This document shows, one piece after another, positions 42,903-51,622 of a stretch of DNA of 64,000 nt (the stretch's first letter is position 1; each line of letters opens with the position of its first letter). The notes under the pieces are model-generated. The model was not told where the DNA came from, made no database searches, and saw nothing but the letters and a program-made list of their open reading frames with translations. A program made the position numbers and the translations under genes. Origin of the DNA: Bacillota bacterium. Lineage in GTDB: Bacteria; Bacillota; Clostridia; Acetivibrionales; DSM-1351. The stretch is taken from the NCBI GenBank assembly GCA_023400235.1, contig JAEXFI010000014.1, positions 62,001-126,000 on the forward strand, read 5' to 3'.

Positions 42903-44387
42903 CTATTGTACGTTAAGGGGTATGGAATAGCTGCCTTCACCATTAAAAAGCACAAAGCTTGGATTTATTGAGTAATCTTTTGACCCCTGCACAAATACAT
43001 AATATATTCCATAATTCTGTATGGGCAGATTTGAGTGCTTCAGCCTGTCAATGGAGTTGTAGGCTTTGTCAACAAATTCGGGAAAATTCCACTTATACTC
43101 AATCAGGCTTTTATCAGCCTGCAGTTTTAAAGCAAGCCATCTGCACTGTATAACTCTTTTGGAGGTAGTTTCGATTGTTATGGAACTGTCAAAAGGCTGG
43201 TCACTGCCCGGTAGTGTGAAATCCTTCAGCAGCACAGGCAGTTCCCCATATTCTCCACCTTGGGCAATGCTATAATCAAATTTGAAAGTATATGAGTTGC
43301 TGCTTTCGCTGATAGATGAAAGATACAAATTGATAGTTCCCATATATTTGCTTCTATCCTTGATATCCATTATAAAACTAACGGCCCGTTGATATGCCTC
43401 TAAAACTTTTGGCTTTTCGGTTGAAATCTGGGTTCCTATAAACTTGTATTCAGCTACGGAATTATTGTAAAGCCTGTATACGCTGTCGGAATTCTTGAAA
43501 ACAATTGAACCGTACACGTCCTCATCAGGCATATAGTCGCTTCTCACCTCTCCGAAAAGCTCCATCTGAACTGCATTATATTCGGCAAGACTTGAGGTAT
43601 GCCCATCCTGGCTTCCTAAAGGAGTGTAGTCCACTGTTGCATATGACTCCTCACTGTTGGACGTAAACGGAGCTATCATATCCTTGGGCAGCGTTGAGTT
43701 AATCCCGGTTTCTATTGCAATTTTATAATTTGGAACATGGAGTTTGCCTTTCAGACTTTTAAAAACAGAATCGAATACTTCCTGCTCCAGGGAATTCAGT
43801 CCATGATCAGTCAGTATATATGTATATATGTTAACCGCATCTCTTATGTATATGACATCATAATAGCCATTGTTTGGATCATCAGGGCAAATTACAACCT
43901 TGCTCAGTCCTGTCTGTATATCCACAGGCTTCTTAATGTTCAATATCCACTTTACAATGTCAATACTGACCTGGGTTTTAAATTCAAAGTAATAGGATCT
44001 ATTGGCAAGAATAACACCCCACTTTTCTTCGTCAATGAGCTGTGTCTGAGTGGGTTTAGTTTCGAGAGCCTTTGTAATGTACTCTCCGGCATTTTCCCAT
44101 AATAATTTATATTCCCTGGAGCCGTTAGGTACAATAAAATGCTCTTCATCATATCCTTTTGAAAGAACAACCTTATATGGCAGCATATAATTCTCTTTCA
44201 TTTCTTCCAGAGATGCCTGGGAGGTTGCTTTTGAGTCGGGAAAAAAGGAAGATAAAAAAGGAAAACTGCCGGATTGACTACTCCACAGAATTCCTACCTG
44301 AACGATACAAAGAACTATCAAGAAAACCAGTAATGCCGCCTTAAATTTTTCATAATAATAATCCAGTGCTTTTGATTTTTTACTCAT
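42903..44387 (-). CDS. yycH: WalRK regulatory protein YycH
   Basis: Membrane-anchored extracellular regulator of WalK, 494 residues. One N-terminal membrane helix (about 16-36) and a large extracellular YycH region. The ribosome site is weak and the start lies 3 bases after the preceding gene's stop, so translation is probably coupled. It forms a complex with YycI and WalK in B. subtilis; here it is separated from walK by an extra secreted-protein gene. Confidence 0.82.
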   Translation of the reverse strand: MSKKSKALDYYYEKFKAALLVFLIVLCIVQVGILWSSQSGSFPFLSSFFPDSKATSQASLEEMKENYMLPYKVVLSKGYDEEHFIVPNGSREYKLLWENAGEYITKALETKPTQTQLIDEEKWGVILANRSYYFEFKTQVSIDIVKWILNIKKPVDIQTGLSKVVICPDDPNNGYYDVIYIRDAVNIYTYILTDHGLNSLEQEVFDSVFKSLKGKLHVPNYKIAIETGINSTLPKDMIAPFTSNSEESYATVDYTPLGSQDGHTSSLAEYNAVQMELFGEVRSDYMPDEDVYGSIVFKNSDSVYRLYNNSVAEYKFIGTQISTEKPKVLEAYQRAVSFIMDIKDRSKYMGTINLYLSSISESSNSYTFKFDYSIAQGGEYGELPVLLKDFTLPGSDQPFDSSITIETTSKRVIQCRWLALKLQADKSLIEYKWNFPEFVDKAYNSIDRLKHSNLPIQNYGIYYVFVQGSKDYSINPSFVLFNGEGSYSIPLNVQ

Positions 44388-44390
44388 AGG

Positions 44391-44876
44391 TTAATCTTTC
44401 TTGTCTTTGTCACTATCTTTACCAGGGCTGGTTATCCATTCTATGGCCTTTTCAAACCAATTGCTCTTCTTCTTCTCTTCCCCCTGGGTGATTGTATATG
44501 TCTGAACCTGCTTATCCTTGTCATCCTTAATATCTTTTGTATATGCTATAATCCTTATTGTGTTCTCGCCCTTATACTTGAGCTTTATGTCTTTTCCAAA
44601 CATCTTTCCGCTTCCGACTTTAAAGGTTGAATAGCCTTCTGTAGTCTCCAGCGGTTTAAATTCTTCACTGTCCCTGACTTTGTACTCAAAGGTGACAATA
44701 GTTTCGTCATAGACACAGGTTCCAAAAATAGAGAATACGTCTTTAGTAACAACCTCAGCATTGCCTTCAGGTCTTGAGATCTCTACAAACTTACCGGGGG
44801 CAGCACCTACGGGTGAAACCACCAATGACATAATCGCCGATATAATTATTATAAATAATAGAAGTCTGGACCTCAT
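44391..44876 (-). CDS. Conserved-looking secreted protein between walK and yycH
   Basis: Not recognised as a family. 161 residues from ATG 44876 (GGGGTG, 6-base spacer). A signal peptide of about 25 residues (LLLFIIIISAIMSLVVSP, cleavage after VGA-A) is followed by a beta-rich region of about 100 residues that may be Ig-like (FVEISRPEGNAEVV). The last 35 residues are strongly charged (Lys/Asp-rich). Its place in the wal operon suggests a part in WalK signalling or wall homeostasis. It is translationally coupled to yycH (3-base gap). Confidence 0.65.
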   Translation of the reverse strand: MRSRLLLFIIIISAIMSLVVSPVGAAPGKFVEISRPEGNAEVVTKDVFSIFGTCVYDETIVTFEYKVRDSEEFKPLETTEGYSTFKVGSGKMFGKDIKLKYKGENTIRIIAYTKDIKDDKDKQVQTYTITQGEEKKKSNWFEKAIEWITSPGKDSDKDKKD

Positions 44877-44979
44877 AAAACTCACCCCGAAGAAAATAAT
44901 CTGGCACCATTTTCAGTACTCTACTATAAGTATAATACATTTTCTGTTACAAATCCATTACATGGTATTTAAATAAAGT

Positions 44980-46815
44980 TTACACCGGCATTCTTACAGT
45001 AACCTCAGTCCCCTTTTTTTCTTCACTGGTTATGGTTATGGTTCCTCCATGAGCCTGAATAATTTCCTTGGCAATAGCCAGTCCAAGCCCCGTCCCCCCC
45101 ATATCCCTTGATCTGGCCTTGTCAACCCTGTAAAACCTTTCGAAAACTCTGGGAAGATCCTCGGCAGGTATGCCGATACCTGAGTCTGTAACTTTTACAT
45201 ATATGTCGTTATAAAGTCTTCCAACATAAACTGTAATTTCTCCATATTCCGGAGTATATTTAAGCGCATTGCTGATAAGGTTGATCACAACCTGCTCAAG
45301 CCGATCCTTATCACCTTTGATTGTGGGTATATCTCCGATGACAAAGCTCTCCAGCTTTTGATTTTTGTGGCTGGCTTCAAGCTGCATTCTTTCCACAATA
45401 TCCTTTACTATTGACTTTAAAGAAACCTCGTTCATATTCCAGCTCATTTGCTCATTATCAATCCTGGACAACTGCAGCAAATCCTTTACAAGCCTTGTCA
45501 TTCTGTCGGCTTCCGCATTTATTACATTCAAAAAGCGTTCGGTAGTTTCCCTGTCCTCAGCAGCTCCGTCCAGCAAGGTTTCAGTATAGCTTTTAATAGA
45601 GGTTATGGGTGTACGGAGCTCATGTGATACGTTTGCTACAAATTCTCTCCGCATGCTGTCCAGTTTTTGTTCCTCTGTTACATCATGCATCACTACAATT
45701 ATTCCCTCTGGTTTTTTGTTTGTATCTGTAAAAACAGCAAAATATATTTTCACAAACATGTCGTTTATAATGGTATCGAATTCCCTGACCGGCAGTTCTT
45801 CAAGATATATAATGTTCTCCAGCTTTATCTCCAGCCCCACGTCATCGGCAAATTCCTGAAAGGGTCTGGTCTCAATGTCATACCCCAGAAGCTTTTTGGC
45901 AGCAGGATTTACATGTATGGCTGTTCCCTTCAGGTCATATGCCATAACACCGTCAGCCATATAGTTCAAAATGGTTACAACCTTGTTCTTTTCACTGGAT
46001 ATTTCAGAGAGGGTATTCTTAAGCTCCATGGCCATATAGTTAAAGGTTCTTGTAAGGTTACCAATCTCATCCTCGGATTTTACGGCCAGCTGCTGATCAA
46101 ATTCACCCTCTGCAATTCTTTCCGCCTTGTGCATTACACTTATAATAGGCGAGGTTATGGTCTTGGACAGCAAATACCCCAGTATAAGCGACAAAACCAC
46201 AGCTAAAAGAGCACTGTAAATTATGAGATTGTTGAAGTTCTGAAGCAAGGGCCCCCAGGCCTCTTTATTGTAAGTAAAATAAAAGATCAGCTCTTTCCGC
46301 TCCTCAGGCTGAATCAGATATTCAAAATATTGTTTGCCGGAATATGTCTTTATAAGATTCCTGTTGTCAACTGGGATTTCTATTTTGCCCGCCCTGAGAG
46401 GCAATAGGTTTTCAGTGGAGTTATTCAAAATCTCGTCTGCAAACCCCTCTTTTTTGGACTGCTCATCAGAGGAATAGATAATTCCCTTGTTAGGATCCGT
46501 AAATTTGTTTGTAATACTGAGGTCTATAATAGTAAGATTTATATTTGAATTTGATCTGAAATTGATAATATCCCGTTTTGTCTCCATATAATTATATATG
46601 TCTTCATTGGACTCGGGAATACCTCTCATTTCCTTCCAGGTCTTAAAGCCATTATCCATGTCCTGTTTGAAATTGTCAAAATAAATGGATTGCAAGCCGT
46701 AGTTTATTACTATATATACTACGCACACTAGTATGATGCACATGGATATGAAAATGTAAACAAGTTTCCACTGCAAGCTTCTCAGCAGCTTTAATAAACC
46801 TTTCCAGAACTTCAT
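44980..46815 (-). CDS. walK: Cell-wall sensor histidine kinase WalK
   Basis: Essential membrane kinase that monitors cell-wall state; 611 residues. Two membrane helices (about 14-36 and 190-215) flank an extracellular domain of about 150 residues. HAMP (about 215-270), PAS (about 285-375), HisKA with VSHELRTPITSIKSY (H about 405), and HATPase with NLISNALKYTPEYG, DSGIGIP and GTGLGLAIAKEI follow. All kinase boxes are intact. It lies 106 bases after walR, with a strong hairpin in the gap. Confidence 0.95.
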   Translation of the reverse strand: MKFWKGLLKLLRSLQWKLVYIFISMCIILVCVVYIVINYGLQSIYFDNFKQDMDNGFKTWKEMRGIPESNEDIYNYMETKRDIINFRSNSNINLTIIDLSITNKFTDPNKGIIYSSDEQSKKEGFADEILNNSTENLLPLRAGKIEIPVDNRNLIKTYSGKQYFEYLIQPEERKELIFYFTYNKEAWGPLLQNFNNLIIYSALLAVVLSLILGYLLSKTITSPIISVMHKAERIAEGEFDQQLAVKSEDEIGNLTRTFNYMAMELKNTLSEISSEKNKVVTILNYMADGVMAYDLKGTAIHVNPAAKKLLGYDIETRPFQEFADDVGLEIKLENIIYLEELPVREFDTIINDMFVKIYFAVFTDTNKKPEGIIVVMHDVTEEQKLDSMRREFVANVSHELRTPITSIKSYTETLLDGAAEDRETTERFLNVINAEADRMTRLVKDLLQLSRIDNEQMSWNMNEVSLKSIVKDIVERMQLEASHKNQKLESFVIGDIPTIKGDKDRLEQVVINLISNALKYTPEYGEITVYVGRLYNDIYVKVTDSGIGIPAEDLPRVFERFYRVDKARSRDMGGTGLGLAIAKEIIQAHGGTITITSEEKKGTEVTVRMPV

Positions 46816-46833
46816 GCTAACTCCTTTTAATTA

Positions 46834-46872
46834 TTTTGACTTGAGACCTGCAACAACGGCCTCAAGTCAAAA
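46834..46872. repeat. Perfect 12-bp inverted repeat between walR and walK
   Basis: TTTTGACTTGAG (46834-46845) and its exact complement (46861-46872) around a 15-base loop. On the minus strand it could attenuate transcription or stabilise the walR end of the message; a T run is lacking. Confidence 0.65.
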
Positions 46873-46921
46873 TCGAATGCTTTTAATGCTTAAAATTCAA
46901 TGCTGTAATCAGTCCATCTAA

Positions 46922-47617
46922 TTAAAATTTATTGAAATAGTAGCCTACTCCACGTTTGGTAACAATGTACTGTGGATTCGCCGGATCCAGCTCCAGCTTT
47001 TCTCTTACCCTTCTGACTGTGACATCCACTGTTCTCACATCACCGTAGTATTCGTAGCCCCATACCTTTTCAAGCAGAGATTCTCTTGAAAAAATGGTCC
47101 CCTGCTGTGCCGCCAGAAATTTTACAAGTTCAAATTCACGAAGGGTGAGTTCAACAACGTCATCCCCTCTTCTTACCTCATAGCGGTCTGCATCTATGGT
47201 CAGATCGCCGTATTTGTTTACATGGGACTTTTCCGAGTTAACCTGCTCAACCGGCACAAGCCTTCTCAGGTTGGCCTTTACACGAGCCATTAACTCTCTG
47301 GGACTGAAGGGCTTGGTAATATAATCATCAGCACCAAGTTCAAGGCCCAATACCTTGTCAACCTCTTCCTCTTTAGCCGTAAGCATGAGAATAGGCGTTG
47401 ATATTGACTGCCTGAGCTTTCTGCAAACTGTGAACCCGTCCATTTTGGGAAGCATAATATCCAGCAGTATCAGGTCAGGATTGTTGGACAGTGCCAGCTC
47501 AATCGCCTCTTCACCGTCGTAAGCCTCAAGAGTATCATAGCCTTCCTTTTTAAGATTAAATCTTAAAATATCAACAATGTTCTTTTCATCGTCCACAATT
47601 AATACTTTTTTGCTCAA
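46922..47617 (-). CDS. walR: Response regulator WalR (OmpR/PhoB class)
   Basis: Essential regulator of wall-hydrolase genes, 231 residues. TTG 47617 is preferred (AGGGGTG, 6-base spacer), giving the N-terminus SKKVLIVDDEKNIVDI. The receiver domain has its phosphorylatable Asp in LILLDIMLP, the Thr in MLTAKEE and Lys in YITKPFSP. The winged-helix domain (about 130-230) has VRTVDVTVRRVREKLE. First gene of the walRK operon. Confidence 0.96.
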   Translation of the reverse strand: MSKKVLIVDDEKNIVDILRFNLKKEGYDTLEAYDGEEAIELALSNNPDLILLDIMLPKMDGFTVCRKLRQSISTPILMLTAKEEEVDKVLGLELGADDYITKPFSPRELMARVKANLRRLVPVEQVNSEKSHVNKYGDLTIDADRYEVRRGDDVVELTLREFELVKFLAAQQGTIFSRESLLEKVWGYEYYGDVRTVDVTVRRVREKLELDPANPQYIVTKRGVGYYFNKF

Positions 47618-47674
47618 AAAATACACCCCTAACAATATTTTTTATTGCCCGCTAATCCGAATTCTACAATTTGA

Positions 47675-47703
47675 ATTATATCATTAAAATCTTGTAATGG
47701 AAA
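47675..47703 (-). promoter_or_regulatory. Predicted promoter of walR
   Basis: On the minus strand TTTCCA, 17-base spacer, TATAAT, preceded by TGA at the -10. About 60 bases before the walR start. Confidence 0.45.
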
Positions 47704-47781
47704 ATTAATATTTTGGCAATACTGTAATTTAGACGTAATATATTTGAAAATTGTTGCAGTTTATTTATTGTAATTTATCCC

Positions 47782-47817
47782 ATATGCTTCTGAATATGCT
47801 TCTGAATGTGCTTCTGA
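47782..47817. repeat. Three tandem 12-base units
   Basis: ATATGCTTCTGA, ATATGCTTCTGA and ATGTGCTTCTGA in succession, then TTATGC. They lie just after the CapD-type gene's stop codon and upstream of walR. Confidence 0.8.
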
Positions 47818-47833
47818 TTATGCCGGTTACTGT

Positions 47834-49687
47834 CTAGTTATTCCCCGCCCTGCTCCCTGAGGTAGTATAGTTTGGCACAATTACCTTCATATATTCCCTT
47901 GCCTCCTCGGCATTATTGGTAATTATATCTTTAAGGCACTCTATCTCACGCCGGAGTATTGCCAGGTCGGTGTGCAGAGGCTGAGCCACAAATATCTTAT
48001 TGTTTTTAGTTGCCTGAATCCCCTCTTCTGCAAGCAAGAGCTCTTCAAACAGTTTTTCTCCGGGCCGCAGCCCTGTAAACTCTATCTTTATATCCTCATC
48101 AGGCTCAAACCCGGAAAGCTTTATAAGATTTCTGGCAAGGTCATATATCTTTACCGGTTCGCCCATATCAAGCACGAAAATCTCCCCCCCTTCGGCCATG
48201 GCACCTGCTTGCAATACAAGCTGGACAGCCTCGGGTATGGTCATAAAATACCTGATTATTTCAGGATCAGTAACTGTAACAGGTCCCCCCTGCTCTATCT
48301 GCCTTTTGAACAGCGGAATCACACTGCCGTTGCTTCCCAAGACATTGCCGAATCTCACAGCCACGAACTCCGTCCTGCTCTGCTTTGAAAAGGCCTGTAT
48401 TATCATCTCGGCCACCCTTTTTGTTGCCCCCATGATATTTGTGGGGTTTACAGCCTTGTCGGTGGATATCATCACAAAACGCTTTGCACCGAATTTGTCG
48501 GCGCACTCCGCCACATTCAAGGTTCCGAATATATTGTTTTTTATGGCCTCGGTAGGGTTTGCCTCCATCAGCGGCACATGCTTGTGGGCTGCCGCATGGA
48601 AAACTATATTGGGCCGATAGCTTTTGAATATATTCTCCAGTCTGGCCTTTTCTCTCACATTTGCTATGACGGTGACCAAATTCAAGCCCGGGAAATTTGT
48701 CAAAAGCTCATTTTGCACATCATAGGCATTATTCTCATAGTTGTCCAGTATTATCAGCTGCTTTGGTGAGAAGCCCGCTATCTGCCTGCACAGCTCGGAA
48801 CCTATTGAGCCTCCTCCCCCTGTGACAAGTACCACATGGTCGCTTATAAAGCCTCCTACTTCCGCGTTATCAAGCTTTACGGGGTCTCTTCCCAACAAAT
48901 CCTCTATAGCTACATCACGTATTTTCTGAACCGAAACTGTTTCATCAATCAATTGGGAGAGTGATGGCAGTATTTTAACCTTGCATTTAGTATTTGAACA
49001 TATTGTAAAAAGCTCATTTATAGTCTTTGCAGGGGCCGACGGAATGGCGATGACTATCTCATCAATTTCCTTTTCACTTGCTATTCTTACTATATCGTTC
49101 CTGGTACCGGCCACGGGAACTCCGTTCAGCTTTTTGCCCTGCTTTCCCACGCTGTCGTCTATCAGAACTACAGGTGTACATTTCAGCTCAGGGTGAAGGC
49201 GGTATTCATTGATAAGTGAGGCCCCCGCATCACCCGCGCCTATGAGCATGATCTTCCGGGTGCTCTTGAGCAGCAGGATGTCTCCCCGTACCATGCGTCG
49301 GAATATGCGGTAGCCAAATCTGATGCCCCCAATTGCAAAGCAATCTATAAAAAATGTTATAATGAAAATACTTCTGGGTACAGGCGTCCTGGTCAGGAAT
49401 GCATAGCCCAGCATGAAGGTATTGCTGGCCAAGGATGCCAGAACTATGTTTGACAATTCATATATTCCGGCATATTTCCAAAGGCTGCTGTACAATTTGA
49501 AAAAGTAATAGGAAACTATTTTTATACCGGTGGCTATTAATATCAGCTCCGGAATTTCCACCGAGAAATTTGGCGTAATATTGGCGAAACTGCCGTCAAA
49601 ACGTAAAAGGTATGCCATTAAAAGTGATATGTTTATTAAAACAATATCCAGCACTGTTAAAAACAACACTCTCATTTTATATTTCAT
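47834..49687 (-). CDS. CapD/PglF-type nucleoside-diphosphate-sugar 4,6-dehydratase
   Basis: Membrane-bound UDP-GlcNAc 4,6-dehydratase-like enzyme of 617 residues, likely the first step for a diamino- or deoxy-aminosugar. The N-terminal 130 residues hold four membrane helices. A CoA-binding-like fold lies at about 140-255. The extended SDR domain starts at about 295 with the nucleotide motif TGGGGSIGSELC. The catalytic triad of this branch (Thr-Asp-Lys in STDKAVNPTN) and MGATKR are present. The ribosome site is weak. It is first of the cluster, next to and divergent from the phosphoglycosyl transferase gene. Confidence 0.92.
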   Translation of the reverse strand: MKYKMRVLFLTVLDIVLINISLLMAYLLRFDGSFANITPNFSVEIPELILIATGIKIVSYYFFKLYSSLWKYAGIYELSNIVLASLASNTFMLGYAFLTRTPVPRSIFIITFFIDCFAIGGIRFGYRIFRRMVRGDILLLKSTRKIMLIGAGDAGASLINEYRLHPELKCTPVVLIDDSVGKQGKKLNGVPVAGTRNDIVRIASEKEIDEIVIAIPSAPAKTINELFTICSNTKCKVKILPSLSQLIDETVSVQKIRDVAIEDLLGRDPVKLDNAEVGGFISDHVVLVTGGGGSIGSELCRQIAGFSPKQLIILDNYENNAYDVQNELLTNFPGLNLVTVIANVREKARLENIFKSYRPNIVFHAAAHKHVPLMEANPTEAIKNNIFGTLNVAECADKFGAKRFVMISTDKAVNPTNIMGATKRVAEMIIQAFSKQSRTEFVAVRFGNVLGSNGSVIPLFKRQIEQGGPVTVTDPEIIRYFMTIPEAVQLVLQAGAMAEGGEIFVLDMGEPVKIYDLARNLIKLSGFEPDEDIKIEFTGLRPGEKLFEELLLAEEGIQATKNNKIFVAQPLHTDLAILRREIECLKDIITNNAEEAREYMKVIVPNYTTSGSRAGNN

Positions 49688-49961
49688 ATGTTAAGCGCAT
49701 CCCCACTTTTTATATTTTTACTGTTTTTACTATAGGATTAATTATAGCAGTAATTAACCCTGAGGAGAAGAAGAAATAGCTTACTTTGTTCGGATATCAC
49801 CGTCTGTCTGAGGCTTTGTGATTTGAGTATATTGTTAAAACCCCTTTTTCAGTGTATTATTTATATGCAGGTATTCTTTTTTACAATACCCTTACATGAT
49901 TTCTGTACTGAATATATGGCGTATTAATCTGTACGTTTGAAAATATTGTCGGAGGAAGAAT

Positions 49962-50588
49962 ATGAAAATTTATTTTTATGTAAAAATCATTTTAGACAGA
50001 CTTACAGCTCTTATAGCTCTTTTACTTCTTTCCCCGCTCTTTATATTAATCTCTGTTCTTATTAAGCTTGATTCCAAGGGACCTGTTTTTTTCAGACAGC
50101 GAAGAATGGGACTCCGAAAGAAGGAGTTTGAAATATTTAAGTTCAGGACCATGAAGACAGATACTCCCAAAAACATGCCTACACATCTTCTAAGTAATCC
50201 TCAACAATACATTACCAGACTTGGCAGCTTTTTAAGAAAGTCCAGCCTTGATGAACTGCCTCAATTATTAAACATCCTTAAAGGTGAAATGAGTATTGTG
50301 GGACCAAGGCCTGCATTATGGAATCAGTCCGATTTGATTTCAGCCCGGGATGAATTTTTAGCCAATGATATATATCCTGGACTTACCGGCTGGGCCCAGG
50401 TAAACGGCAGAGACGAACTGCCCCTGGAAATAAAAGCTGCTTTTGACGGAGAATATGTTAGGAGAATGTCTTTGCTTTTTGATTTGAAGGTAATAATTAA
50501 AACTGTTACAAGTGTGGCAGGCTCAAAAGGAATCGTTGAGGGCTCAAATGAAACTACTGTTCAGAGTAAAACCTATACCAATGTTTAG
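49962..50588 (+). CDS. Initiating sugar transferase (phosphoglycosyl transferase, PglC/WcaJ type)
   Basis: Transfers a sugar-1-phosphate to undecaprenyl phosphate, starting the polysaccharide repeat unit. 208 residues, the monotopic minimal form. A re-entrant N-terminal hydrophobic helix (about 4-33), then FFRQRRMGL, FKFRTMKTD, LRKSSLDELPQLLNI and MSIVGPRP, with the catalytic Asp-Glu in SLDELPQ. ATG 49962 has GGAGG 6 bases upstream. It is the only plus-strand gene of the cluster and could use the 4,6-dehydratase product. Confidence 0.93.
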   Translation: MKIYFYVKIILDRLTALIALLLLSPLFILISVLIKLDSKGPVFFRQRRMGLRKKEFEIFKFRTMKTDTPKNMPTHLLSNPQQYITRLGSFLRKSSLDELPQLLNILKGEMSIVGPRPALWNQSDLISARDEFLANDIYPGLTGWAQVNGRDELPLEIKAAFDGEYVRRMSLLFDLKVIIKTVTSVAGSKGIVEGSNETTVQSKTYTNV

Positions 50589-50590
50589 GT

Positions 50591-50648
50591 CCGAAACATT
50601 TATGTTCACGCCTTTTCAGCAGTTAAGCCCTCCTGGCAATGTTTCGGT
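50591..50648. terminator. Inverted repeat between convergent genes
   Basis: CCGAAACATT (50591-50600) and AATGTTTCGG (50639-50648) bracket the ends of the sugar transferase and epimerase genes. It may stop both transcripts, though neither side has a long T run. Confidence 0.45.
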
Positions 50649-51622
50649 CAGTACCTTTTATATAACGTATTTTCAATGTCCCACTTAAATAGCCTTACAA
50701 TTTTTTCAGCCTTTTTGTTGGAAAATACTGTCGAGCGGAAAAGTTTGTTAAAATTGTAAGATGACATACCTGTTTCTTTCTTGAAAATATGCCTGTAAAG
50801 CTGTTCAAACAGTATTATGAGCAGTTTGCAAATACCATAAGGTAATTTTAATGCTATTTTTAACGAATTATAACTTTTTTCCAATTCAATTATCTTTTTC
50901 ACATCAATATTGTTGCTGTCGGAAATATTGAATATTCCGCTTTCTGAGTTTTCAGCGTCAAGATATGCCACTATGAAATCTGCTATATTCTCAACGGAGC
51001 AAAAATTAAACGAGTAACTTCCATCCTTAAAATAGTAAGCTATACTCTTTTTCAAAAGATAAACCCTTCTGTCTATATTCAAGGTAAAGTTTTTTGAATA
51101 TACCGGGGAAAAGCGCATAACAGCATAGTCAAAGCCTGTACTTTCAGCTAACGACAGAAGCGATTTTTCAGCAGCCAATTTTGTTTGCCCGTAGTAGGAT
51201 TTGGGGTTGCACAGGGCAGTCTCGTCCACTGTCGTTAAATTCTGTTCGCCATATACTTCTACTGTACTGGCAAACAACACCCTATCCACATGATTTTCTC
51301 CGCACAATTCAAACAAGCTTTTGCTGGCATGATAGTTTGTTTTGCTATACGACTCGTATGACAGGTCGTTTGATTTTTTATGAACAATTGCAGCCAGATG
51401 TATCACGGCATATGTTTTATTACTTTTTAATATGGTTTGAAGCATAGTGCTGTCACTTATATCTGCTTGAAAATAAGTAAGGTTGTTATGTACGAAACTA
51501 CATTTTGGCAGCCTGCCCAAGCCTATGACTTTATAGCCTTCATCCAGAAGCCTCTTTGCAACATGTGAACCGATTATCCCATTAACACCCGTCATAAATA
51601 TGTATTTGCCACTATTAATCAT
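50648..51622 (-). CDS. NAD-dependent epimerase/dehydratase family protein
   Basis: Extended short-chain dehydrogenase-like enzyme of 324 residues, probably modifying a nucleotide- or lipid-linked sugar. The nucleotide motif is TGVNGIIGSHVA and the active site YxxxK is in SYYGQTKLAAEKSL (about 143-147). The Ser/Thr of the catalytic triad is in FASTVEVYG. It resembles WbpV/Gne-type 4-epimerases or 4-reductases; the exact reaction cannot be told. Its start overlaps the glycosyltransferase gene's end by 8 bases. Confidence 0.82.
   Translation of the reverse strand: MINSGKYIFMTGVNGIIGSHVAKRLLDEGYKVIGLGRLPKCSFVHNNLTYFQADISDSTMLQTILKSNKTYAVIHLAAIVHKKSNDLSYESYSKTNYHASKSLFELCGENHVDRVLFASTVEVYGEQNLTTVDETALCNPKSYYGQTKLAAEKSLLSLAESTGFDYAVMRFSPVYSKNFTLNIDRRVYLLKKSIAYYFKDGSYSFNFCSVENIADFIVAYLDAENSESGIFNISDSNNIDVKKIIELEKSYNSLKIALKLPYGICKLLIILFEQLYRHIFKKETGMSSYNFNKLFRSTVFSNKKAEKIVRLFKWDIENTLYKRY

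Noticed and set aside
47782..47817. CRISPR-like short repeats
   Set aside because: Units are contiguous 12-mers without spacers, and no cas gene is present.
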